A stretch of DNA of 64,000 bases from Sphingomonas sp. CBMAI 2297 (GTDB lineage Bacteria; Pseudomonadota; Alphaproteobacteria; Sphingomonadales; Sphingomonadaceae). The notes beneath the pieces are model-generated. The model had not been told where the DNA came from and made no database searches. It saw nothing but the letters and a program-made list of their open reading frames with translations. Each line of letters begins with the position of its first letter. The stretch's first letter is position 1. Below, piece after piece: positions 52,161 to 60,624 of the stretch. The DNA is taken from assembly GCF_029870595.1 (NCBI RefSeq), contig NZ_JAPDIR010000006.1:33362-97361 (forward strand), read 5' to 3'. The position numbers and the translations under genes were made by a program.

Positions 52161-52307
52161 TCAGCGCACGCACCGGCCATCCCGCCACGCACCGCCCGCA
52201 TCGAGGCAGCGATCCCGCGCAATGAACGGGCCCGCCCATGTCACGGCCACCCCAAAGCCCATCGCCAGGACGGCCAGCACGATCGCAAGGTTGCGGCGGC
52301 CGGCCAT
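52161..52307 (-). CDS. 48-residue membrane or secreted peptide with a Cys pair
   Basis: MAGRRNLAIVLAVLAMG begins a hydrophobic helix (to about residue 26), followed by DRCLDAGGAWRDGRCVR. The C-x(11)-C with GGAW resembles small exported peptides with a disulfide loop found in many Proteobacteria. Its ATG overlaps the upstream SPOR gene stop by one base (TGATG), so it is co-translated with it. Function unknown. Confidence 0.72.
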   Translation of the reverse strand: MAGRRNLAIVLAVLAMGFGVAVTWAGPFIARDRCLDAGGAWRDGRCVR

Positions 52308-53032
52308 CAATTCGCCACGTAGCAGCTCTCGCCCGCCACCTTGAGCTTGCCGCACAGCTCCCTCGCCTGACCGTTCGAACCCGCATTGACGCGCAGGCGG
52401 AACACCGACTTGCCATCCTTCTCGCCGCGCTCGACCGACTTGCCGAGCGGCGCCAGATAGGAAAAGCGCTTCGATAGGCGCGCCCAGGCGGCATTGGCGC
52501 CGCCCTCGTCCGGAAAGGCGCCGAGCTGGATCAGCGCGCCCGAGCCCCCGGCCTGCGGGGCGATCACCGGCACGCGCCTGGGCTGGGCCTCCGCCGCGGC
52601 GGCGCTCGACGGGATCGCGACCTTGGCATTCTTCTCGCCCGTCAGCGACGGCGCCTTCTCCGCCACCTTCTTGCCATCCACCGGCGCCTCGGGCAGCGCG
52701 CTGGTGTCGATGCTCGAATTGCCGCTGTCGCCCTGGCTGGTGGCGAAGACGGTGTCTCCCTCGCCATCCACCTTCATCCCGCCCGGCTCGTCGGGCTTGA
52801 CCTTGTAATCGCCTTCCGGCGCCGCGATCAGCTCGCCATTGCCGGACAGGCTCTTCTGCTTCTGGTACCAGTAATAGCCGAACGCCCCCGCGCCGAGCAC
52901 CGCCAGGAGCAGGACGACGAGCAGCAGGAGGCGGCCGAAGGAAGGCCCCTCGCGATAATCATCCTCCACCGTCTCCAGCCAGGGAAGGCGATCGTCATCG
53001 CCGAATCCGGCCTCCCCCCCACGCATGTTCAT
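52307..53032 (-). CDS. SPOR-domain cell division-associated protein
   Basis: 241 residues, bitopic: cytoplasmic N-terminus (about 1-28), membrane helix (about 30-52, LLLLVVLLLAVLGAGAFGYYW), a long disordered periplasmic linker, and a SPOR domain (about 163-241; LIQLGAFPDEGGANAAWARLSKRF and FRLRVNAGSNGQARELCGKL). SPOR domains bind denuded septal glycans. It lies 3 bp after argS on the same strand; argS-SPOR-nagZ order is conserved in alphaproteobacteria. Confidence 0.9.
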   Translation of the reverse strand: MNMRGGEAGFGDDDRLPWLETVEDDYREGPSFGRLLLLVVLLLAVLGAGAFGYYWYQKQKSLSGNGELIAAPEGDYKVKPDEPGGMKVDGEGDTVFATSQGDSGNSSIDTSALPEAPVDGKKVAEKAPSLTGEKNAKVAIPSSAAAAEAQPRRVPVIAPQAGGSGALIQLGAFPDEGGANAAWARLSKRFSYLAPLGKSVERGEKDGKSVFRLRVNAGSNGQARELCGKLKVAGESCYVAN

Positions 53033-53035
53033 TCC

Positions 53036-54757
53036 TCACATCTCCTGGACAGCCTCGACGCCCATGATGCGGAGGCCGTTACGTACAATCTGCCCAATCG
53101 AACGCGCCAAATAAAGCCGTGCACATGTCAACGCCGGCTGGTCGGGAATCAGGAAGCGGCGGCTCGCATCGTCCTTGCCCAGGTTCCACAGGCTATGGAG
53201 CTCAGCCGCCAAATCATAGAGATAAAAGGCAATTCGATGCGGCTCACGCGCCGATGCCGCTGCCTCGACGATCCGCGGGAACTGCGCGGCGGCCTGAACC
53301 AGCCGCAGCTCCTGTGTATCAAGCAGAGACAGATCCGCATCGGCACAGGCGATCCCCGCCTCCGCGGTGCGCCGCTGGAGCGACGCGACACGGGCGTGCG
53401 CATATTGGACGTAGAAGACCGGATTGTCCTTCGACGCCTCGACCACCTTAGCGAAATCGAAGTCCATCTGGGCGTCCGCCTTGCGGGTCAGCATGGTGAA
53501 GCGGACCACATCCTTGCCCACTTCGTTCACCACATCGGCGAGCGTGACGAAGTTGCCGGCGCGCTTCGACATCTTCACCGGCTCGCCGTCGCGCAGCAGC
53601 CGGACCATCTGGACCAGCTTGACGTCGAACTTGGTCTCGCCGCCGGTCAGCGCCTGCACCGCGGCGACGATGCGCTTGACGGTGCCCGCATGATCGGCGC
53701 CCCAGATGTCGATCAGCTGGTCGGCCGACTGCGCCTTCTGGAAGTGATAGGCGAGATCGGCGCCGAAATAGGTCCAGGCGCCGTTCGACTTCTTGATCGG
53801 GCGATCCTGATCATCCCCGAATTGCGTCGAGCGGAACAGCGGCAGCTCGACCGGCTCCCAATCTTCCGGCGTCTCGCCCTTGGGCGCTTCGAGCACGCCG
53901 TCATAGACGAAGCCGCGCTCGCGCAGCCACGCCTCGGCCTGCTCGGGCTTGCCGACGGCCTGCAGCTCGGCCTCGGACGAGAACAGGTCGTGATGGATGC
54001 CGAGCAACGCCAGATCGGCACGGATCATGTCCATCATCGCGGCGACGGCGGTCTTGCGGAAGAGCACGAGCCATTCGCTCTCCGGCGCGCCGACATATTT
54101 GTCGCCGAACTCCGCCGCGAGCTTCGCGCCGACCGGCTTCAGATATTCGCCCGGATAGAGCCCCTCGGGAATCTCGATCGTCTCGCCCAGCGCTTCCCGG
54201 TAGCGAAGGTGCGCCGAGCGGGCGAGCACGTCGACCTGGCCGCCCGCGTCGTTGACATAATATTCGCGGATCACCTTGTGCCCGGCGAATTCGAGCAGCG
54301 AGGCGAGCGCATCGCCCACCACCGCGCCCCGGCAATGGCCCATGTGCATCGGGCCGGTCGGGTTGGCCGAGACATATTCGACGTTCACGGTCGTGCCCGC
54401 GCCCACGGCGGAGCGGCCATAATCGTCGCCGGCATCGAGGATCGCCACCAGCTCGCCGCGCCAAGTCGCGTCGGTGAGCGTCAGGTTGATGAAGCCAGGG
54501 CCCGCGACGGAGACCGAGGCGACTTCGTCCAGCTTTTCCAGCTCCGCGCCGATCTTCTCGGCCAGCGCGCGCGGATTGGTCCCAGCCGGCTTGGCGAGCA
54601 CCATCGCGGCGTTGGTAGCCAGGTCCCCGTGCGAGGGGTCGCGCGGCGGCTCGACGGTGACCGCACGTCGCTCCAGCCCCGCAGGCAGGTCACCGGCGAG
54701 GACGAGCGCATCCAGGGCAAGGTTCAGATGCGCGGCGAAGCGTGCGTAGAGCGTCAT
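53036..54757 (-). CDS. argS: Arginyl-tRNA synthetase
   Basis: 573 residues, class I synthetase. The N-terminal additional domain GPGFINLTLTD is followed by VEYVSANPTGPMHMGHCRGAVVGDAL, containing the HMGH form of HIGH. ArgRS commonly lacks a standard KMSKS; here KMSKRAGNFVTLADVV is present. The C-terminal DALR anticodon-binding domain spans about 445-573. It charges tRNA-Arg. ATG 54757. In many alphaproteobacteria dgt precedes argS directly; here 9 kb of other genes intervene. Confidence 0.97.
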   Translation of the reverse strand: MTLYARFAAHLNLALDALVLAGDLPAGLERRAVTVEPPRDPSHGDLATNAAMVLAKPAGTNPRALAEKIGAELEKLDEVASVSVAGPGFINLTLTDATWRGELVAILDAGDDYGRSAVGAGTTVNVEYVSANPTGPMHMGHCRGAVVGDALASLLEFAGHKVIREYYVNDAGGQVDVLARSAHLRYREALGETIEIPEGLYPGEYLKPVGAKLAAEFGDKYVGAPESEWLVLFRKTAVAAMMDMIRADLALLGIHHDLFSSEAELQAVGKPEQAEAWLRERGFVYDGVLEAPKGETPEDWEPVELPLFRSTQFGDDQDRPIKKSNGAWTYFGADLAYHFQKAQSADQLIDIWGADHAGTVKRIVAAVQALTGGETKFDVKLVQMVRLLRDGEPVKMSKRAGNFVTLADVVNEVGKDVVRFTMLTRKADAQMDFDFAKVVEASKDNPVFYVQYAHARVASLQRRTAEAGIACADADLSLLDTQELRLVQAAAQFPRIVEAAASAREPHRIAFYLYDLAAELHSLWNLGKDDASRRFLIPDQPALTCARLYLARSIGQIVRNGLRIMGVEAVQEM

Positions 54758-54935
54758 TCACGGTTCCAGTGGTTGCGGAAGCGCGCGCCTTAGCGGATGC
54801 GGCCGAAACTGCACAGCCCCCGGCCGAACTTCGCCATCCGGGCGTCATGGCGTGGCGCGTGTTGACGGACCTTGCCGCGACCCGCCAAATGGGTTGCTTT
54901 GCCGGAACCGGCGATCGGAAGGGACACAAGACAAG

Positions 54936-55589
54936 GTGGCGGAGGCAGCTGCGGGCAGGAAACGTCGGACACAGGCGGAGCGTACCGCGGAAACGCGGGA
55001 GGCACTGCTCGATGCCGCGATCCGGCTGCTCTATCGCAAGGGCTATGCCGGCACCTCGACCGAGGCGATCGCCGAAGAGGCCGGCGTCACCCGCGGCGCG
55101 CTGCATCACCATTTCGGCACGCGCGTGCAGCTGATGGCCGATGTGATCGGCAGAGTCTACGAGCGCGAGAAGCGCGCCTATGAACGGATCGCGGCCGATA
55201 CCGGCCGCGGCGCGCGCCTCGCCGACTGGCCGGAAATGCTCTGGGAGGTGTTGAGCCGCCCCTCCGGGCTCGCCGTGCTCGAGATACTCCAGGCGTCGCG
55301 CAGCGATCCCGAACTGGCCGCGCTCGTCGCGCCGATGCAGGCGAGAGTGGAGCAGATGTCGCTCGAGACGATCAAGCAGCAGTTCGGCAGCGGCGAGGAT
55401 AGCGAGATGCTCGCCGGAATCCGCCTGTTCGTCTGGGCCGTGCGCGGCCTGTCGATCGCGCAGGTCCTTGCCCCGGACCCCGCGGACATGCGGCGCTCGG
55501 TCGATTTCCTGCGCCTGCTGGTCGAAGGCGCAACGAACGCGGGCGTCATCGACTCCCGCGGGCGCCCGATCGTCCCGCCGGCCGGCTGA
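54936..55589 (+). CDS. TetR-family transcriptional regulator
   Basis: 217 residues. N-terminal helix-turn-helix (about 12-62): RTAETREALLDAAIRLLYRKG, STEAIAEEAGVTRGALHHHFG. The C-terminal domain resembles the AcrR/TtgR effector domain in size. GTG 54936 is chosen; a start at 54852 would contain a TTGACG promoter-like element (54862-54867). It is divergent from argS and downstream of nothing on its own strand, so its targets are not obvious; the accessory block that follows is a candidate. Confidence 0.85.
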   Translation: MAEAAAGRKRRTQAERTAETREALLDAAIRLLYRKGYAGTSTEAIAEEAGVTRGALHHHFGTRVQLMADVIGRVYEREKRAYERIAADTGRGARLADWPEMLWEVLSRPSGLAVLEILQASRSDPELAALVAPMQARVEQMSLETIKQQFGSGEDSEMLAGIRLFVWAVRGLSIAQVLAPDPADMRRSVDFLRLLVEGATNAGVIDSRGRPIVPPAG

Positions 55590-55593
55590 CCGA

Positions 55594-56010
55594 TCAGGGA
55601 ACCGGCTGCCCTTCCCGGCAGACCGCGGCGATATTGCCGAAGTCCTTCGTCCCGTCATCGGTTGCGAGCATCTTGAGATGCCCGAGCCAAACGAACCGCC
55701 GGAACACCGGATCCCGCGCGGTCCGCTTCTCGCCACAGGCGATCTGCGGCGCGTCCCGCCGGACGACGACATCGCGCAGCTCGGCGCGCGGATCCTCCAT
55801 CGACGCCAGGATCGCGGTTTCCACTGCCGGCCGCGGCTGCGGCGCCGGCGCAGCGGATTCGGCGATGGGCGCCGGCACCGGTTCGGCTTCGACCGGATGC
55901 ACCACGACCGCACCGGCATCGGCTGCGACGGGAGCGCTCCGTGGCCAGGCGAAGAAGGCGATGCCCGCCGCCACGACCAGAATCGCGATGATGCCGTAGG
56001 TACGAACCAT
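55594..56010 (-). CDS. Hypothetical membrane-anchored protein
   Basis: 138 residues; family not recognised. One N-terminal transmembrane helix (about 4-22, YGIIAILVVAAGIAFFAW), a proline/alanine-rich periplasmic linker (about 25-65) and a small C-terminal domain with two cysteines (IACGE, AAVCRE). ATG 56010 follows AGCAGGAA. It converges with the TetR gene, 4 bp between stops. Confidence 0.6.
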   Translation of the reverse strand: MVRTYGIIAILVVAAGIAFFAWPRSAPVAADAGAVVVHPVEAEPVPAPIAESAAPAPQPRPAVETAILASMEDPRAELRDVVVRRDAPQIACGEKRTARDPVFRRFVWLGHLKMLATDDGTKDFGNIAAVCREGQPVP

Positions 56011-56089
56011 GTTCCTGCTTTCCGTGGATAAGGGTTGGCCGCGCGCCGCCCGGACCGCGGCGCGCGACCAGAAGCTCAGAGCCGGAAGC

Positions 56090-57061
56090 TCAAGGGATGT
56101 TGGAGATCCGCCCGGTCCAGGCGTTCGCGGTGAAGAACTCGCCGGTCCCGTTCTTGAACGCGGCGCCAGCGACGGCATCGCCCTTCAGCTGCCAGGCGAG
56201 CCAGGCGGTCGGGAAGCCGAGATAGCCATAGACCCCGTTCGCGCAGGCCTTGAGAAAGCCGAGCGCGCCGCAGCCCGGCGTGCCGGTGACGTCATTGTGG
56301 TTGGCGCCCTTCAGCAGGCCCTTGGCCTTGAGCATCGTGCCCGGCGTGGCGTTGTAATAGGCCGTCTGCGAGTTGAGCTGGGTGCCGCCGCTCTGCGTGT
56401 CCGGCGCGATCAGGCTGTCCGCCGTGCCGCTCACATAGAAGATCGATCCCGAGCCACCGGTCAGCGTCGGCGTGAGCAGGCAATTGTCGGCCGGATTGCA
56501 CCAATTCTGGTTCGGCAGCTCGAACGTCACCGTGGTGGTGATCACGCCGCTCGAGTGGAACATCGCATTGGCGGCGCCCGAAGCGCCCTGCGAATGGCCC
56601 GCCGCCCCGACATGGGCGAAATCGACGCGGTGATAGAAGGGGCTGGACGGGTTCGCTTCCTCGGCCCGCATATAGGCCAGCGAATCCAGCACGGTGTTGC
56701 CATAGCCGGTCTGCTGGTCGCGCGTGGCCACGACGATGAAGCCCCAGCTGGCGAGGTGCTTCAGCCAGTTGGTGTAATTGTCCGGCGTGGAGCCGGTGCC
56801 ATTGGCCCATACCACCAGCGGCAGGCGGGTGTTCAGCGACGCGATGTTCGACGGATAGAAGACATCGCACTGATTGCCCTTGGAATCACAGGCCGCGGCG
56901 GAGCGGGTCGTGGTCGTCGCATAGCTGCCATTGGCATAATATTGCGTCTCCACCGGGCCGGTCGGCGCGTTGGGAACGGACTGGGCGCACGCCGGCAGGG
57001 CGGCGGCCAGAGCGATACTGGAAACCAATGTGGTGAAAATCGCCCGAGATATTGTCTTCAT
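56090..57061 (-). CDS. Secreted alpha/beta hydrolase (cutinase/dienelactone hydrolase-like fold)
   Basis: 323 residues with a Sec signal peptide (TISRAIFTTLVSSIALAAALPACA, cleavage near 27). Nucleophile Ser157 lies in GAAGHSQGASGAAN, the acid is probably in VSGTADSLIAPD and the base in GANHNDVTG. The oxyanion region is VVWANGTGSTPDNY. Six or more cysteines suggest disulfides. It resembles extracellular esterases, including some acting on aliphatic or aromatic polyesters, but the substrate cannot be read. Ribosome site AAGGAGAGG. Monocistronic. Confidence 0.85.
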   Translation of the reverse strand: MKTISRAIFTTLVSSIALAAALPACAQSVPNAPTGPVETQYYANGSYATTTTRSAAACDSKGNQCDVFYPSNIASLNTRLPLVVWANGTGSTPDNYTNWLKHLASWGFIVVATRDQQTGYGNTVLDSLAYMRAEEANPSSPFYHRVDFAHVGAAGHSQGASGAANAMFHSSGVITTTVTFELPNQNWCNPADNCLLTPTLTGGSGSIFYVSGTADSLIAPDTQSGGTQLNSQTAYYNATPGTMLKAKGLLKGANHNDVTGTPGCGALGFLKACANGVYGYLGFPTAWLAWQLKGDAVAGAAFKNGTGEFFTANAWTGRISNIP

Positions 57062-57338
57062 CTGCCTCTCCTTGCGCTTATCGATTTTCTCCTTCGAACC
57101 GTATCGGTGACCTCGAATCAATCGAGGCCGGCCGAGCGGTTCGGCCGCGCGGAGTGGCGAGCGGGAAGTCCGGCTGGTTGTCGTGCACGCCGCACCGCGC
57201 CCATCGGGCAATCGATGCGCAACTGTTCCTCCCCGATCGCCGGTCTTCGCCGGTAACGGCAGCCTAGGCGCACATTTACATGCAATCAAGAACGTATGTA
57301 AATTACGGAAGCACGCCCCGGGCGTGCGGGCGACCGCT
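57062..57338. promoter_or_regulatory. Intergenic region upstream of the secreted hydrolase gene
   Basis: 277 bp without a gene. It holds a perfect 8-bp inverted repeat atttacat (57274-57281) / atgtaaat (57296-57303), AT-rich in a GC-rich setting and spaced like a dimeric regulator site, plus two GC hairpins (ggccggccgagcggttcggccgc region and ccgatcgccggtcttcgccgg). Promoter of the hydrolase presumed within 100 bp of 57061. Confidence 0.4.
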
Positions 57339-58442
57339 CTATTCGGCTATGGCCGCGCGCGGCTTGGCCGGATTGACGCCGTTGAGCAGCATCGCCGCGA
57401 AGGGGACGCGCGTGACGATCAGGCGATGCACCAGATAGGAGAGCCAGCCCGACAATCCCACGAGCAGCAGATAGGAGACATAGGGATTGAGCCGCAGCGG
57501 ATCGAGCAACGGGTCGAGCGCGAGGATGATCGGAAAATGCACCATGTAGATGGTGAAGGCCGCGTCCGATATCCGCCGGAACAGCGGCGGCGTTCCGCGC
57601 ATCGCGATCGCCGACCGCAGGATCAGCACGGTGACCGCCGGCGGACACAGGCAGGAGGTCACCACGTTCAGCAGGCTGGCCGGCCCGTCGAAAAGGCTCT
57701 TCCCGCCCCCCGGCAGCAGCCGCGAGGCCAGGCAGAGCGCGAACACCATCGCCAGCACCGTGAAGGCGGGGCCGGTGCGCGCGGTCATGTGGCGGAACAA
57801 TGCCGGCGAACCCGCCAGGATCACGCCGAACGCGTAGAGCGGCGCATAGCCCAGTATCTGATGGGCCGCCCAGACCGGCTCGGCGAGCATGCCGGCCATG
57901 CTCGCCAGCCGCGCGACGAGCAGGACGCTCATTGCCGCCACCACGCCCACGGCCAGGATGATCAGCGTCACCGAGGGGCGATCGCGCTCCACCCATCGAT
58001 CGATGCGAGCGAAGATCGCATGCGCCCGGTCCGCACGGAAGAGCCAGAAGGTGATCGGAGCATAGGCCAGCAGGTCGACCAGGAACCAGAAATGCCACCA
58101 GCCGAGTTCCGGCAACGCCGGCATCATGGTGCCGAACGCATGCCAGCTCGCACAGGCGCTCATCAACGGGGCCAGCACGAACAGCCCGAAGAGCATCGGG
58201 ATGCCGATCTGGAAGCTGCGGCGCGCCAGCCAGGGATCGGCCCCGCGCTTGGCGATGGCGAGCAGGCTGAGCAGCCCGGCAACCGCGAAGAAAGTGCCCA
58301 TGCGGAAATTGGAGGAGGTCTTGGCGATCAGCACGAAGACGGGCCGGTCGATCTCCTGCACGGTCGTGGCGTGCAGGAAGATCCCGGCAAGCATCAGCAG
58401 CGCGCGCCAGTTGTCCAAACCGGCAATCCGCTCGCCTCGCAA
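57339..58442 (-). CDS. Acyltransferase 3 family (OpgC/OafA-like) membrane protein
   Basis: 367 residues, about ten membrane helices. IAGLDNWRALLMLAGIFLHA carries the family's early Asp and His, and FRMGTFFAVAGLL the R-xGF-like motif; AAFTIYMVHFPII lies late. These enzymes transfer acyl groups onto exported glycans or lipids. Start TTG 58442 is accepted because AGGGGGCG lies 5 nt upstream and no ATG fits. Converges on nothing; monocistronic. Substrate unknown. Confidence 0.85.
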   Translation of the reverse strand: MRGERIAGLDNWRALLMLAGIFLHATTVQEIDRPVFVLIAKTSSNFRMGTFFAVAGLLSLLAIAKRGADPWLARRSFQIGIPMLFGLFVLAPLMSACASWHAFGTMMPALPELGWWHFWFLVDLLAYAPITFWLFRADRAHAIFARIDRWVERDRPSVTLIILAVGVVAAMSVLLVARLASMAGMLAEPVWAAHQILGYAPLYAFGVILAGSPALFRHMTARTGPAFTVLAMVFALCLASRLLPGGGKSLFDGPASLLNVVTSCLCPPAVTVLILRSAIAMRGTPPLFRRISDAAFTIYMVHFPIILALDPLLDPLRLNPYVSYLLLVGLSGWLSYLVHRLIVTRVPFAAMLLNGVNPAKPRAAIAE

Positions 58443-58572
58443 ATTCGCCCCCTGAGCAACTACGGGTGCAGTTGACTGGGGCTTAATCTAGATCAAATTG
58501 CTTAATCAGCCGTTCCTTGCAGCGTCGAAACGGTATGAATTCTGCCGTAACCTTCCCGGCATCTACCACGAT

Positions 58573-59307
58573 TCACGCTCCCCTCTGGGGGACTTCAGAA
58601 TGGCATCGTTGCAGGACGCGCTGCGGCAGGTTCTCGTCCAGAGCGCGGCGCAGCGCGATCGTCCAGCGCCGATAGCCTTCGTCGTTCAGGTGCAGGCCGT
58701 CCTCATTATAGAAGGGCCCCGGCCGCCCGTTCAGAAGCAGCAGCGGCACGATATCGACATAGGTGACGTCCGGTCGCTGCCCGGCGATCGTCCGCGCGAC
58801 CAGATTATAGCGGTCCTGCTGGTCGCGCCGGTCCCAGCGGGTGGGGCTGGGCTTCAGCGAGATGACGAATACCGGCGTCTGGCCGAACAGGCGCGACTTG
58901 ATGGCAAGGAACTCGCGCAGGTCCGCCACGGTCTCGTCCACCGAACGGCCGAAGGCGAGATCATTGTCGCCGGCATAATAGACGATCGCCTGGGGAGCAC
59001 GCTTGGCCTGATCATGCGCGATGTGGAGGTTGATCTCCGCCATGGTCGCGCCGCCCATGCCGCGATTCTGCGCGATCCAGGGCTTGAGATCGTCCTGGAG
59101 GGAGGACCAGCGGCTCATCGTCGAGCTGCCGACGAACCACAGCACGCACGCACCCTCGCGATTGGAGGCGCCGGGCAGGGGCTGGCGCGCCAGGACCCAT
59201 TGCCACCCGCCGAAGATCGCCGTGAACACGGCAAGCGCAAGGGCGCATTTGCCGAGCGTGGCAAGCGCGATGCCGAGCGGAGTTGACGGTCCAGGTGACG
59301 ACGGCAC
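58573..59307 (-). CDS. SGNH/GDSL-type hydrolase, membrane-anchored
   Basis: 244 residues. An N-terminal membrane helix (about 12-38) anchors a periplasmic SGNH domain: block I FVGSSTMSRW (Ser62 as nucleophile), block II NRGMGGATM (Gly), block III YYAGDNDLAFG (Asn) and block V DGLHLNDEGY (Asp, His). Likely a carbohydrate esterase or lipase; a deacetylase acting with the neighbouring acyltransferase 3 is possible. GTG 59307 follows TGAGGA. Confidence 0.87.
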   Translation of the reverse strand: MPSSPGPSTPLGIALATLGKCALALAVFTAIFGGWQWVLARQPLPGASNREGACVLWFVGSSTMSRWSSLQDDLKPWIAQNRGMGGATMAEINLHIAHDQAKRAPQAIVYYAGDNDLAFGRSVDETVADLREFLAIKSRLFGQTPVFVISLKPSPTRWDRRDQQDRYNLVARTIAGQRPDVTYVDIVPLLLLNGRPGPFYNEDGLHLNDEGYRRWTIALRRALDENLPQRVLQRCHSEVPQRGA

Positions 59308-59334
59308 GTTCGGTCCTCAACGCTTGATCGGCCC

Positions 59335-59384
59335 ATATTGCGGCACGAAGGTTAAAGCCGGGTTTTCCGGTAGGGTCGCAATAT
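59335..59384. other. Inverted repeat upstream of the SGNH hydrolase gene
   Basis: atattgcg (59335-59342) and cgcaatat (59377-59384), perfect 8 bp arms; cttgat/atcaag pieces flank both. Possible operator in the SGNH promoter region, or the terminator of the gene at 59447. Undecided. Confidence 0.3.
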
Positions 59385-59446
59385 CAAGACTTTATCCGAC
59401 CGCTCACCGTCATGGGAGCAATGATCCCGGATGTCGGACCGACGCC

Positions 59447-60559
59447 TCACGCCGCCCGGCCGCGGCGTGCCGGGAATTCGCGCTGCACCATGCGACCGCC
59501 GAACTGCAGCGCGTGCTGGAGAAACAGCAGGTGGAGCTGGGTGCGCTCCTCGCCCGGATCGGGATGCGGCTTGCCGCTGGACCCCGGGCGGCGATGCTCG
59601 CGATAGCGGTCGAGCAGCATTTCGAACTCGCGATCGGAGAGCAGCCACACCGACAGCTGGCCGCGCGTCGAGACGACATCCTGGAACATGACCTTGTCGC
59701 TCGCCTCGAGCAGCTCGATCGCGTTGCGGCGGTGCGCGCGGTTGCGCCAGAAGCTCCAGTTGCGGACCACGGCCCGCTTCTCGCGCATCTCCAGGATCAA
59801 CTGCTCGGTGAGGCGATCATAGGCTAGGCGCTTCTCCACCGCCCGTTGAGCGAGAATTTGGGCGCTGCGCTCCGCGCTGTCGGCGACCCGCTCGCACATG
59901 AAGACTCCCCCGATTTGCGGGCCGAAATCATGCTCGTCGACGAGCACCGGCATCGCGCGGGGCAAGCCGTGGCGGGCAAGCGCATCGGCAACGCCTTGAT
60001 GGACCCGCAGATAGAGCCACCACAGGGCGATGACGAAACCGGCATAGTCGCGCGGCAATGCGCCGCTCGGAACGGTATGCCGATCCGGATAGGCGCGGAT
60101 CGCACCGTCGAGCAGCACGAGGCCGCGGCATTCGAGCGGCGTCTCGATCTCGGCGAAGCAGCCCTGCCAGGGCGTGGGATAGCCTTTGCAGGCGTCCAGC
60201 AGCGTCTCGCGGCTGGCGGTGGAAAAGGCAAAGCTGTCATCGTCATAGAGCGAGACTTCGAAGCCCGGCCCCTCGCCTTCCCAATGGCCGGTCAGATCGA
60301 TGCCCAGTGCGGTACAGCGACTGCCCTTGCGGTCCATCGCAAGGATATCGGCATGAACGCGTTCCCAGCCGACGATCTCGACGCCCTCGCGCACGCTTGC
60401 ACGGCAGAGCGGGGCGAATGCCGAGGGATGCTCCTCCAGCAGCGCGGAGAGCTCGGCTTCGAGCGCGGCGAAATCCGGCGCGCGGATCAATCCCGCAAAA
60501 TAGCGGTCGAGCGCGCGCCTGCCCGTACCAGTCGAGAGAATCTGTTCCAGTTCGGTCAT
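59447..60559 (-). CDS. Conserved-looking protein of unknown function
   Basis: 370 residues; not recognised. No signal peptide or clear membrane span, though YAGFVIALWWLYLRVHQGVADAL is a mildly hydrophobic helix. Regions with domain-like density: about 60-125 (ILAMDRKGSRCTALGIDLTGHW, SLYDDDSFAF), a middle with LPRAMPVLVDEHDFGPQIGG, and a basic helical part (VRNWSFWRNRAHRRNAIELLEA). The pattern SLYDDD and CTALGID suggests a beta-rich first half. Probably cytosolic. ATG 60559. Function unknown. Confidence 0.65.
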   Translation of the reverse strand: MTELEQILSTGTGRRALDRYFAGLIRAPDFAALEAELSALLEEHPSAFAPLCRASVREGVEIVGWERVHADILAMDRKGSRCTALGIDLTGHWEGEGPGFEVSLYDDDSFAFSTASRETLLDACKGYPTPWQGCFAEIETPLECRGLVLLDGAIRAYPDRHTVPSGALPRDYAGFVIALWWLYLRVHQGVADALARHGLPRAMPVLVDEHDFGPQIGGVFMCERVADSAERSAQILAQRAVEKRLAYDRLTEQLILEMREKRAVVRNWSFWRNRAHRRNAIELLEASDKVMFQDVVSTRGQLSVWLLSDREFEMLLDRYREHRRPGSSGKPHPDPGEERTQLHLLFLQHALQFGGRMVQREFPARRGRAA

Positions 60560-60624
60560 GCCGCCCGCGCCTCGCTGCCGGAAATCCGGGCGAGCGATAG
60601 CGCGGATGGCTTAATGCCCGGTTG

